Assembly (NCBI GenBank): GCA_022843085.1
Contig: JALHOI010000103.1
Coordinates: 3,790-8,813 of the forward strand
Direction: 5' to 3'
DNA from: Pseudobdellovibrionaceae bacterium
Lineage (GTDB): Bacteria; Bdellovibrionota; Bdellovibrionia; Bdellovibrionales; JAMPXM01
Length of the DNA: 5,024 nt
In this document: positions 1 through 5,024 of the stretch, piece by piece
Numbering within the stretch: the stretch's first letter is position 1
Layout: the number at the start of each line of letters is the position of its first letter
The notes under the pieces: generated by a model
Told to the model about the DNA's origin: nothing
The model's database searches: none
Seen by the model: only the letters and a program-made list of their open reading frames with translations
Position numbers and translations under genes: made by a program

Positions 1-2
1 CG

Positions 3-38
3 GACGAGCTGATACGATACTTCTCCAACGTGACCTAG
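3..38 (+). CDS. Possible 3' end of a gene entering from the left
   Basis: One + strand frame reads 11 codons, DELIRYFSNVT, and stops with TAG at 36-38. The rest of the gene would lie left of the window. The stop shares the palindrome CTAG (35-38) with the stop of the lipoprotein gene on the other strand, so the two genes would converge with a 4-base overlap. The peptide is too short to identify. The alternative is that this is simply the untranslated region downstream of the lipoprotein gene. Confidence 0.25.
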   Translation, partial: DELIRYFSNVT

Positions 39-1528
39 TGCATCGAAAGGCGACTACGGCCGGTTGGCGTGTGGATCCGCGCAACCGTGAGGCGAATGCG
101 ATCTTCCTTCGCACCAATCGCAGCGCTTCGAACCGTCAAATCAAACTGCAAATTTCCGCGGCCGTCGTTCTGAATCAGACGACCTTGCCGGATCGTATCA
201 ATGATACGGCCCTGAGTGCCTATCGCCGCAGTCGGAACGATCTCGCCGTTAATCACCGTGAGGGCCGGTGCGACATTTAAACCGACGTTCATCCGGCTGT
301 GACCGTAAGGCTTTGCAAGCGGGCCCGAAACTTCAACCGTATCGCTGCCCGTGCGACCATATTGGTCCATGAGCCGCATTTTCATCGTGACCGAAAAATT
401 CGAAGCGCCGCCGATGGTTTCAGATGTTGTCATCGTAAGGTGATTGACGACATTCTGGCCGCGCGGACGGTAGACGGTATTCAGCATGAGCGACATGAAA
501 CGGTCGTACTCGGCGTTCTTCGAGACTCCGGGTGAGTTTCCTTCGATGTACAAAGTCGCGTTCGTGCGGCGTGCGATCATGTGGGCAACGCGAACACAGT
601 CGGTCGAAAAATCTTTAACCTTAATGTGAACTGTCATGCAGCCACCAGAATTATCCATGCACGCGACTTCAGCTTCCATTCGCGGACCACTATTCAAATC
701 GCCAACTTTGAAACGCAACAGGCCATCCACCGGGCCCTGCATCGTCACATTGTGCGGAACAATCACGCCTTGCGGACCCATTCTTTCGAACCTGAAGTTC
801 AGTTCGGCACGATTCAAATTGTGGTCGACTGTGAAACTTGAAAGTTGAATTGTCTGCGCAAGCTCTTTGTCGCCGGCGCGAGTTTTCTCATCGACAGTTC
901 GCGCGTTTTCGTTGACCAGTGTGTAGAGTTCTTCGCGCAGCAGATCGTCGCTGCTTCCAGAGTAATAGAGCGCTTCGCCGTTCGAAGAAACTATATCGCT
1001 TCGCACATGTTCGCCGACGAAAGCACCGTCAGTTTCAACGTCTGCCTTGCGAGAAAATATCTGATCCGGAGTCATCCCGTGTTTGTCATGGTAAACGACG
1101 GACTCGACCTTAAGCGGCTCGACCGCCGCGGGTCCTGAGGGCTTCGGTGCTTGAGGATCCGGCTCGCCTCGCGACGCCGATCCCGTTGAAGGGAAATATT
1201 CTTCAAGCGGACCGCCCTCATCGCCATTCACTTTATCCATCGAAGATTTGCTTGAATCCGTATCGAGTTCGCCAGGCACTGAAGATGGCGTGCCACCGGT
1301 ACCCGCAACGCTACCTATTGTCGACGTGTTTACGACAGCGGGCGCAACAGCTGTTTTCGCCGGCACAGCTCCGGTGCCGCCGTCCTTTTTGCCACAAGCA
1401 GAAGTCGAAAGCGCGAGAGCAGCAGCGAGCGCAAAAATCGCCTGCACATACAGACGCGGAACATTGCGACGAATTGAACTTCGTTTTAAATTTTTCGACG
1501 GCGACGTAACACGCAGCATGAGCGACAT
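35..1528 (-). CDS. Predicted outer-envelope lipoprotein of unknown function, 497 aa
   Basis: I do not recognise a family for this protein. The start is set at ATG 1528-1526 because GGAGG lies at 1540-1536, 7 bases upstream. The N-terminus (MSLMLRV...) has a long basic region with several Arg and Lys, then a hydrophobic stretch at about residues 28-44 ending LALSTSAC. Cys45 is the likely lipidated residue; the lipobox TSAC is loose but acceptable. Residues 46-138 are a low-complexity linker rich in Gly, Ser, Thr, Pro and Ala, typical of a tether. Residues 139-497 form the folded part, with alternating hydrophobic and polar residues that suggest much beta structure. Cys290, Cys297 and Cys311 could form a disulfide in the periplasm. 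The open frame continues 90 codons upstream to a TTG at 1798, but the ribosome binding site and signal peptide favour 1528. The inference is an exported, membrane-anchored protein; its role is unknown. Confidence 0.85.
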   Translation of the reverse strand: MSLMLRVTSPSKNLKRSSIRRNVPRLYVQAIFALAAALALSTSACGKKDGGTGAVPAKTAVAPAVVNTSTIGSVAGTGGTPSSVPGELDTDSSKSSMDKVNGDEGGPLEEYFPSTGSASRGEPDPQAPKPSGPAAVEPLKVESVVYHDKHGMTPDQIFSRKADVETDGAFVGEHVRSDIVSSNGEALYYSGSSDDLLREELYTLVNENARTVDEKTRAGDKELAQTIQLSSFTVDHNLNRAELNFRFERMGPQGVIVPHNVTMQGPVDGLLRFKVGDLNSGPRMEAEVACMDNSGGCMTVHIKVKDFSTDCVRVAHMIARRTNATLYIEGNSPGVSKNAEYDRFMSLMLNTVYRPRGQNVVNHLTMTTSETIGGASNFSVTMKMRLMDQYGRTGSDTVEVSGPLAKPYGHSRMNVGLNVAPALTVINGEIVPTAAIGTQGRIIDTIRQGRLIQNDGRGNLQFDLTVRSAAIGAKEDRIRLTVARIHTPTGRSRLSMH

Positions 1529-2004
1529 AAAAGATCCTCCAGGTCCGAAGACCGCAGGCCATGAAAGTTCAAAGCGCGTACCCGCCTCTAATGGCAATAC
1601 TTTCAAAAAGAGCCCGATTTGGTGCCCAAGATCGTCACCTTCGACCCAAGAGAGGCGCCGAAAAATGAATAGAGTATCGCGCCGTCGCAAGATTTCGAGA
1701 GAGTCGCGGCTCAACTTGATAATTTTGTTTTCAGCATTGAAAAACGCCCGCAACGAATTGAGGGGGCAATCGGGTGTTACGTTTCTAACAGGTGTCAAAA
1801 CTTCGGACAGCCAAGTCGCGCCGACGATGGGGATATCGTCACACTTTGAGTCCGCCTATTCCCTTCTGAAAATCGAGGGCTTAGACTGGAAACAGTTAAA
1901 GATAGTTCTGCAAAAGCGGTCCGTAGTGTCGCAGGGCTAACAGCAAGATGAGCATCATAAATAACGACTCGAGACGATTTATCGAGACACGAAGGGGACA
2001 TCAG
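1529..2004. other. 476-base divergent intergenic region, no recognised gene
   Basis: This stretch separates the lipoprotein start (- strand) from the 79-residue membrane protein (+ strand), so both promoters should lie here. I could not find a convincing -35/-10 pair for either direction. It contains a perfect 6-base inverted repeat, GACGAT at 1823-1828 and ATCGTC at 1835-1840, and a direct repeat TCGAGAC just before the small gene. Long open frames cross it on both strands (- strand from 1798 into the lipoprotein; + strand to a stop near 1940). Neither has a good ribosome binding site or a recognisable product. Confidence 0.5.
1536..1540 (-). promoter_or_regulatory. Ribosome binding site deciding the lipoprotein start
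   Basis: On the - strand the bases read GGAGG, followed by the 7-base spacer ATCTTTT and ATG at 1528. This near-ideal Shine-Dalgarno site is the main reason to reject the 90-codon longer frame that starts with TTG at 1798. Confidence 0.75.
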
Positions 2005-2244
2005 ATGGCTACGAAGAAGACTCCGCAAGTTCGAACCTACAAAAAACAGTACACGCGAGCCGAGATACTCGAGAGCTTGGCCTACGAGCTGAAGCCTTTC
2101 ATCATTTCGGTGGCCGGCTTCGCTGGTGCCGTCTACTTTACCCAAGGCGGAAACAGTGTCGGCAAGTACTTCAGCCTTGCACTGATGGGCTGTGGTCTGT
2201 TCATCCTTTACTTCCGCGCGAAAGATCGCGGCATCATTCAATAG
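2005..2244 (+). CDS. Small membrane protein of unknown function, 79 aa, two predicted helices
   Basis: No family is recognised. ATG 2005 is chosen because AAGGGG lies at 1992-1997, 7 bases upstream; an in-frame ATG at 1948 has no such site. The N-terminal part, about 30 residues, is soluble and rich in Lys and Arg (MATKKTPQVRTYKKQYTRAE). Two hydrophobic segments follow: about residues 33-50 (PFIISVAGFAGAVYF) and about residues 57-72 (YFSLALMGCGLFILYF). A short Gly/Asn turn joins them, and the end is basic (RAKDRG). By the positive-inside rule both ends should face the cytoplasm, making a helical hairpin. It is monocistronic as seen here, with a strong terminator 27 bases after the stop. Its TAG overlaps the stop of the ygjP-like gene by 7 bases, tail to tail. 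The start signal, membrane pattern and terminator together make it a probable real gene. Confidence 0.75.
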   Translation: MATKKTPQVRTYKKQYTRAEILESLAYELKPFIISVAGFAGAVYFTQGGNSVGKYFSLALMGCGLFILYFRAKDRGIIQ

Positions 2245-2999
2245 CGGTCTAAAAACTCTGTCTCGAGTTGATGATCCCGAAGCCAGCGGCGATGCGCCCG
2301 GCATTCGGGATCATTTGTTTTTACGAGATCCCAAAATCGATCTGAATGGTTGGCGTGAACGAGATGTGCGAGCTCATGCACAACGAGGTAGTCGATAACT
2401 GCCTCAGGCGCGAACACTAATTTCCAGTTAAAACTGATATGTCCCAACGAAGAACAGCTGCCCCAACGAGTTTTCTGCCGTCGAAAAGAAATTCCAGACG
2501 GAGCGACGCCCATCTGTCGTGAAAAGTGTGTGACGCGTTCGGGGATATGCAACCGCGCTTGCTGGTCATAAAATTTTGCGAGGGCTTGTTGAATAACGGC
2601 GGGCGCGCTTGAACCAGTCGGCACCGTGACGATCATGAACTCGTCATTGACCTCGACTCGTGCCCGCGCGATTTCGGCCTCTTCGATCAGGAGCGTTCTT
2701 TCTTCGCCAAAAAATCGAAACAGTTCGCCCTCAACAAAGCGCTTTCGCGGCGACTTGGCTAAGCGCTCGCCGGCCTTTGCTTTATGAATTTTGATCCAGT
2801 CGAGATTCGCGAGCACGAATTCTTCGACGAGTACGGTTGAAGTGCGCAGCGGCGCTGTCACCTTGAGTGTCCCGTCTCGTTCGACACTCAGTCGCAGACT
2901 TTCGCGGCGGCGACGTCCAAACACCATCCGCGAAGCACGTCGTTCAATGACGACTTCGTACGGACCAATCTGTCGCGCTTCGCTTTGAACTCCCGCCAC
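2238..2999 (-). CDS. YgjP-like zinc metalloprotein (M48/SprT-like, PF01863-type), 253 aa
   Basis: This is a member of the YgjP (formerly DUF45) family, whose fold is that of gluzincin metallopeptidases; the E. coli homologue has been reported to act on UTP as a pyrophosphatase. Seen in the sequence: an N-terminal beta region with the family's basic start (VIERRASRMVFGRRRR, about residues 17-32), and the signature RWGSCSS at 178-184. Next come SFNWKLVFAPEAVIDYLVVHELAH, holding the zinc motif HELAH (His208, Glu209, His212), the third ligand His218 in NHS, and the C-terminal RRWLRDHQ. All expected metal ligands and the catalytic Glu are present, and length is normal, so it should be active. The start is GTG 2999, the only start codon before an in-frame stop at 3017-3015; AGGA sits only one base before it, an unusually tight spacing. 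It is divergent from srkA and convergent with the small membrane gene, and so probably transcribed alone. Confidence 0.93.
   Translation of the reverse strand: MAGVQSEARQIGPYEVVIERRASRMVFGRRRRESLRLSVERDGTLKVTAPLRTSTVLVEEFVLANLDWIKIHKAKAGERLAKSPRKRFVEGELFRFFGEERTLLIEEAEIARARVEVNDEFMIVTVPTGSSAPAVIQQALAKFYDQQARLHIPERVTHFSRQMGVAPSGISFRRQKTRWGSCSSLGHISFNWKLVFAPEAVIDYLVVHELAHLVHANHSDRFWDLVKTNDPECRAHRRWLRDHQLETEFLDRY
2271..2322 (+). terminator. Intrinsic terminator of the small membrane protein gene, inside the ygjP-like coding sequence
   Basis: A perfect 11-base inverted repeat, ATGATCCCGAA (2271-2281) and TTCGGGATCAT (2304-2314), is extended by GCC/GGC with one bulged A and by an inner GGCG-ATG-CGCC hairpin (2288-2298). 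On the + strand the T-rich tail TTTGTTTTT (2314-2322) overlaps the last stem base and follows directly. It lies 27 bases after the small gene's TAG. On the other strand the same bases are codons 229-243 of the ygjP-like protein, and no T tract directly follows the stem in that direction, so it should stop + strand transcripts only. Confidence 0.8.
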
Positions 3000-3022
3000 A
3001 TCCTGATTGTTACTTCACGTTC

Positions 3023-3036
3023 CTCGCGAAAGCGAG
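3023..3036 (+). promoter_or_regulatory. Perfect hairpin in the srkA leader
   Basis: CTCGC (3023-3027) and GCGAG (3032-3036) flank a GAAA loop, giving a 5-base-pair stem capped by a GNRA tetraloop. It ends 3 bases before ATG 3040, so its 3' arm occupies the place where the ribosome binding site should be. It also lies in the upstream region of the divergent ygjP-like gene. It could limit srkA translation or be chance; the sequence alone does not decide. Confidence 0.35.
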
Positions 3037-3039
3037 TAC

Positions 3040-4104
3040 ATGAAAGAGATGGCGGATGTTTTGCTCGACGGCCAAATTCGAAATTCACGTTCGGTTTTTG
3101 ACGACCTCACGCCGGACTTTATTCTCGGCGCTGTTGAAAGCAGCGGCTTCATGCCGACGGGCGAAATCACTCAACTCAACAGTTACGAGAACCGAGTTTT
3201 TGATATCAAAGTCGAACCTCATGAATTGATCGGCCCTTCCGCAGGCTCGCGGCCCGGCGTGATTGCAAAATTCTACCGGCCGGGTCGGTGGTCGATGAGC
3301 GCTATTCAAGACGAACATGATTTTTTAAACGATTTGAAAGCCGAAGGCATTTCTGCGGTGGCTCCATTTTCGACACGCAACCTAAACACCGGCCAAGCCG
3401 AAACCGTTTTTCAATACGAAGGTTTTCCTACGGCGCTTTTTCCAAAAACGGCAGGTCGAATGCCGCAAGAATTTTTGAATGGCGAACTTGAAACAGTCGG
3501 GCGTCTTCTCGCGCGTCTTCACAACGTCGGCGCCAGGCGTTCATCTCAGCATCGCCTGACGTTGGATTCAGAAACCTACGGGTATCACGCACTCGACCGG
3601 CTGGAACAAATCGTTTACCCCGAAATGTGGAGCCGTTACCGAGACGCATGCGAAGCCATTCTCGAGTACCTCGATGCCGAACTTGATCCGCGGCAAAACA
3701 TTCGCATCCACGGCGATTGCCACAAGGGTAATCTTCTTCAAGTCGATTCGATCTCCTCGACCGGCCAGAAAGAAGGCGGATTTTTTTTCGTCGACTTCGA
3801 CGACTCGTGCAATGGGCCGCCGGTGCAAGATTTCTTTATGCTTCTATCGGGCGCGAGCGATCACGACGATCAAGCGAAGCGCGAGCTCGACTCGCTTTTA
3901 ACTGGATACGAAGAGCTCCGTTCGGTGCCTGACAACCTTTACGTACTCGAAGCGCTGCGTGGTCTTCGTATCCTTCATTACTCAGGTTGGATTGCCGCAC
4001 GCTGGGCCGATCCGTTTTTCCCCAGACTTTTCCCCGATTTCCACAGCTACAACTGGTGGTCGGCCGAGTGCCTCCGAATCGAACAGATTGCAGCTGGGCT
4101 ATAG
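3040..4104 (+). CDS. srkA: Stress response serine/threonine kinase SrkA (YihE/RdoA family), 354 aa
   Basis: This is a cytoplasmic protein kinase related to E. coli SrkA, which has a fold like choline and aminoglycoside kinases and protects cells against stress-induced death. Family motifs run in the expected order: LNSYENRVF near the N-terminus, the nucleotide-binding Lys77 in IAKFYRPGRW, the catalytic loop HGDCHKGN (His224, Asp226, Asn231), the metal-binding VDFDD (Asp252), then the family's NGPPVQDFFMLL and RWADPFFPR. All catalytic residues are present. The length is slightly above the E. coli protein (about 328), due to a longer N-terminus and small insertions. The start is uncertain: ATG 3040 is preferred, but an in-frame TTG at 3007 would add 11 residues and ATG 3049 would remove three. 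None has a strong ribosome binding site; GCGAG (3032-3036) is the best candidate for 3040. E. coli yihE lies upstream of dsbA, but no dsbA is present here. Confidence 0.94.
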   Translation: MKEMADVLLDGQIRNSRSVFDDLTPDFILGAVESSGFMPTGEITQLNSYENRVFDIKVEPHELIGPSAGSRPGVIAKFYRPGRWSMSAIQDEHDFLNDLKAEGISAVAPFSTRNLNTGQAETVFQYEGFPTALFPKTAGRMPQEFLNGELETVGRLLARLHNVGARRSSQHRLTLDSETYGYHALDRLEQIVYPEMWSRYRDACEAILEYLDAELDPRQNIRIHGDCHKGNLLQVDSISSTGQKEGGFFFVDFDDSCNGPPVQDFFMLLSGASDHDDQAKRELDSLLTGYEELRSVPDNLYVLEALRGLRILHYSGWIAARWADPFFPRLFPDFHSYNWWSAECLRIEQIAAGL

Positions 4105-4340
4105 AAGGGGCGAAATTGTCCCCCATCCCAACCAAAACGTGACAGAACCACCACACTGACGCATGGCCTTAAGTGCCGAGATCACAGAAGTTTTCCACCG
4201 AAGCCGAGCACAACAAACTCACTGTGAGAACGCAGGATGACGCGGCGTGCGTGGGGCGATTCGTGAATACCTTCGCGGCCTCGCTCGATGCTATGTTCAC
4301 CGCCGCCGATCGAGATAAATGTCCGGCTGGCTATTTTTGA
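4105..4340. other. Gap between srkA and ffs without a recognised gene
   Basis: These 236 bases hold no gene that I can support. A - strand frame of up to 71 codons ends at 4182, but its upstream part lies inside the SRP RNA and it has no convincing start. There is a small GGGG/CCCC inverted repeat just after srkA (4107-4123) without a T tract. The ffs promoter should lie in the right end. No tRNA features were found. Confidence 0.5.
4332..4337 (+). promoter_or_regulatory. ffs: Candidate -10 element for ffs
   Basis: TATTTT at 4332-4337 is correctly placed for a start at about 4342-4344, where the terminal helix of the SRP RNA begins. No good -35 hexamer is seen 16-18 bases upstream, so the call rests on position and on one near-consensus hexamer. 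Confidence 0.25.
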
Positions 4341-4438
4341 GGCCGGGTCCCGCACAACCGAGCCGCCGCGAACCCCGCCAGATCCGAAAGGAAGCAACGG
4401 TACCGGCAGCGAAGTGTGATGTGGGGTGCCCGGTCACC
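4341..4438 (+). ncRNA. ffs: 4.5S RNA (bacterial small signal recognition particle RNA)
   Basis: This is the RNA core of the signal recognition particle; it binds the M domain of Ffh and, with FtsY, directs nascent membrane proteins to the translocon. The conserved apical domain is plain: GCCAGATCCGAAAGGAAGCA at 4377-4396, matching the E. coli core (TCAGGTCCGGAAGGAAGCA). The stem TCC/GGA (4383-4385 with 4390-4392) closes a GAAA tetraloop at 4386-4389, and the GAAGCA after it belongs to the Ffh-binding internal loop. The ends pair in a long helix: 4342-4356 with 4417-4434, with a few bulges and G-T pairs. At about 98 bases the size fits the small type that lacks an Alu domain. Exact ends are inferred from the pairing; TTTTT at 4439-4443 probably marks the 3' end. 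It lies 55 bases upstream of dnaX, a frequent neighbour of ffs. Confidence 0.93.
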
Positions 4439-4443
4439 TTTTT
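4439..4443 (+). terminator. ffs: T run after the SRP RNA, weak terminator or processing end
   Basis: Five T residues follow four bases after the closing helix of the SRP RNA. Together with that GC-rich helix they could end transcription, but the stem is long-range and not a compact hairpin, so read-through into dnaX is plausible. Confidence 0.35.
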
Positions 4444-4493
4444 GTTCTGAACTCATTTGCTGAACTCACGTGAGGGTTTCAGCCGAGGAGCCG

Positions 4494-5024
4494 ATGTCGC
4501 AGTATCAAGTCATCGCAAGAAAGTGGCGGCCACAATCGTTCGAAGATTTGATCGGTCAAGATCACATCTCAACGACGCTTGTGAACGCGCTTCGCGGCGA
4601 CCGTCTGCCGCAGGCTTTACTTTTCACCGGTGTGCGCGGAACAGGCAAAACTTCTACAGCAAGAATCTTGGCGAAGTCGCTTCGCTGTACGGGGCCTGAC
4701 GGTGCGGGTTCGAACGATTATGTTCCATGCGGAGTTTGCCGGGATTGCGTCGACATTACGTCGGGCCGCGCGATCGACGTTGTCGAAATCGACGGAGCTT
4801 CGAACAACGGAGTCGACGCGATTCGAGAGCTTCGCGACAGCGTCGGCTACATGCCCTCGTCGGGAAAGTACAAGATCTACATCATCGACGAGGTTCACAT
4901 GCTTTCAACTGCGGCGTTCAACGCCTTGTTGAAAACTCTTGAAGAGCCTCCCCCTCACGTTGTTTTTATTCTGGCGACCACCGAGGCTCAGAAAATTCCG
5001 AACACAATTTTATCGCGCTGCCAA
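4494..5024 (+). CDS. dnaX: DNA polymerase III subunit gamma/tau, 5' part (177 codons, runs off the edge)
   Basis: DnaX is the ATPase subunit of the clamp loader, which opens the sliding beta clamp and loads it on primed DNA; the tau form also ties polymerases to the helicase. The visible residues are the AAA+ domain: the family start YQVIARKWRPQSFEDLIGQ, Walker A GVRGTGKTS (46-54), four zinc-binding cysteines (Cys65, 79, 82, 85), VEIDGASNNGVD (97-108), Walker B IIDEVH (130-135), sensor 1 ATTE (161-164) and the SRC arginine-finger motif (174-176). Every motif is intact. ATG 4494 is chosen because it gives the normal family N-terminus and follows GAGGAG (4485-4490) by 3 bases, a short spacing. 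It could share a transcript with ffs or have a promoter of its own. Domain III and any tau-specific tail, and a possible gamma frameshift site, lie outside the window. Confidence 0.98.
   Translation, partial: MSQYQVIARKWRPQSFEDLIGQDHISTTLVNALRGDRLPQALLFTGVRGTGKTSTARILAKSLRCTGPDGAGSNDYVPCGVCRDCVDITSGRAIDVVEIDGASNNGVDAIRELRDSVGYMPSSGKYKIYIIDEVHMLSTAAFNALLKTLEEPPPHVVFILATTEAQKIPNTILSRCQ

Noticed and set aside
194..208. Inverted repeat CGTATC-AAT-GATACG
   Set aside because: It lies well inside the lipoprotein coding sequence, is short, and has no T tract, so it is probably chance.
1793..1798. TTGACA on the - strand as a -35 element for the lipoprotein gene
   Set aside because: It is a perfect hexamer, but no -10-like sequence lies 16-18 bases downstream.
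1248..1940. Open + strand frame of 230 codons
   Set aside because: More than a third lies antisense to the lipoprotein gene, no ribosome binding site supports a start, and the product has no family features. It is probably a by-product of the open opposite strand.
1795..2304. Open - strand frame of 169 codons
   Set aside because: It covers the small membrane gene in antisense and its terminator, lacks a good start signal, and its product looks like a shadow translation.
4107..4123. GGGG/CCCC inverted repeat after srkA as a terminator
   Set aside because: The stem is only 4 base pairs and no T tract follows.
4163..4240. Short + strand frame starting MALSAEITEVFH
   Set aside because: Only 25 codons, no ribosome binding site, no recognisable product.
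4251..4275. Possible tRNA T-arm around GATTCGTGAATA
   Set aside because: The loop does not match the TTCGANNC pattern, and no acceptor stem or anticodon arm could be formed around it.
4182..4397. Open - strand frame of 71 codons
   Set aside because: Its TTG start and first codons lie within the SRP RNA core, and no internal start has a convincing ribosome binding site.

Overview
The window looks like chromosomal housekeeping DNA from a moderately GC-rich Gram-negative bacterium. The Gram-negative reading rests on a large secreted lipoprotein and on a SrkA/YihE-type kinase of proteobacterial character. The feel is of a Bdellovibrio-like or other deltaproteobacterial-grade organism, but this is an impression and not a proven placement. 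No mobile element, CRISPR array, tRNA or rRNA was seen.

Layout. Positions 1-38 may hold the last codons of a + strand gene that converges on the next one. A 497-residue predicted lipoprotein of unknown function runs on the - strand from 1528 down to 35, with a clear ribosome binding site and lipobox. A 476-base gap (1529-2004) separates it from a divergent 79-residue, two-helix membrane protein (2005-2244, +). That gene converges on, and overlaps by 7 bases, a YgjP-like zinc metalloprotein on the - strand (2999 to 2238). A strong hairpin with a T tract (2271-2322) serves the small gene as terminator and lies inside the coding end of the ygjP-like gene. Only 40 bases from the ygjP-like start, an SrkA/YihE-type protein kinase begins on the + strand (3040-4104). 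After a 236-base gap without a recognised gene comes the 4.5S signal recognition particle RNA (ffs, about 4341-4438), then dnaX (from 4494), which runs off the right edge.

How the genes relate. The ffs-dnaX neighbourhood is a classic housekeeping arrangement: SRP RNA for membrane targeting beside the clamp-loader subunit of DNA polymerase III. The ygjP-like gene and srkA are divergent and must share a very small control region, which contains a perfect hairpin just before the kinase start. The lipoprotein and the small membrane protein are divergent unknowns. The most notable points are the coding-embedded terminator, the SRP RNA, the two uncharacterised envelope proteins and the tight, overlapping gene ends. 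I found no convincing evidence of an undescribed multi-gene system.
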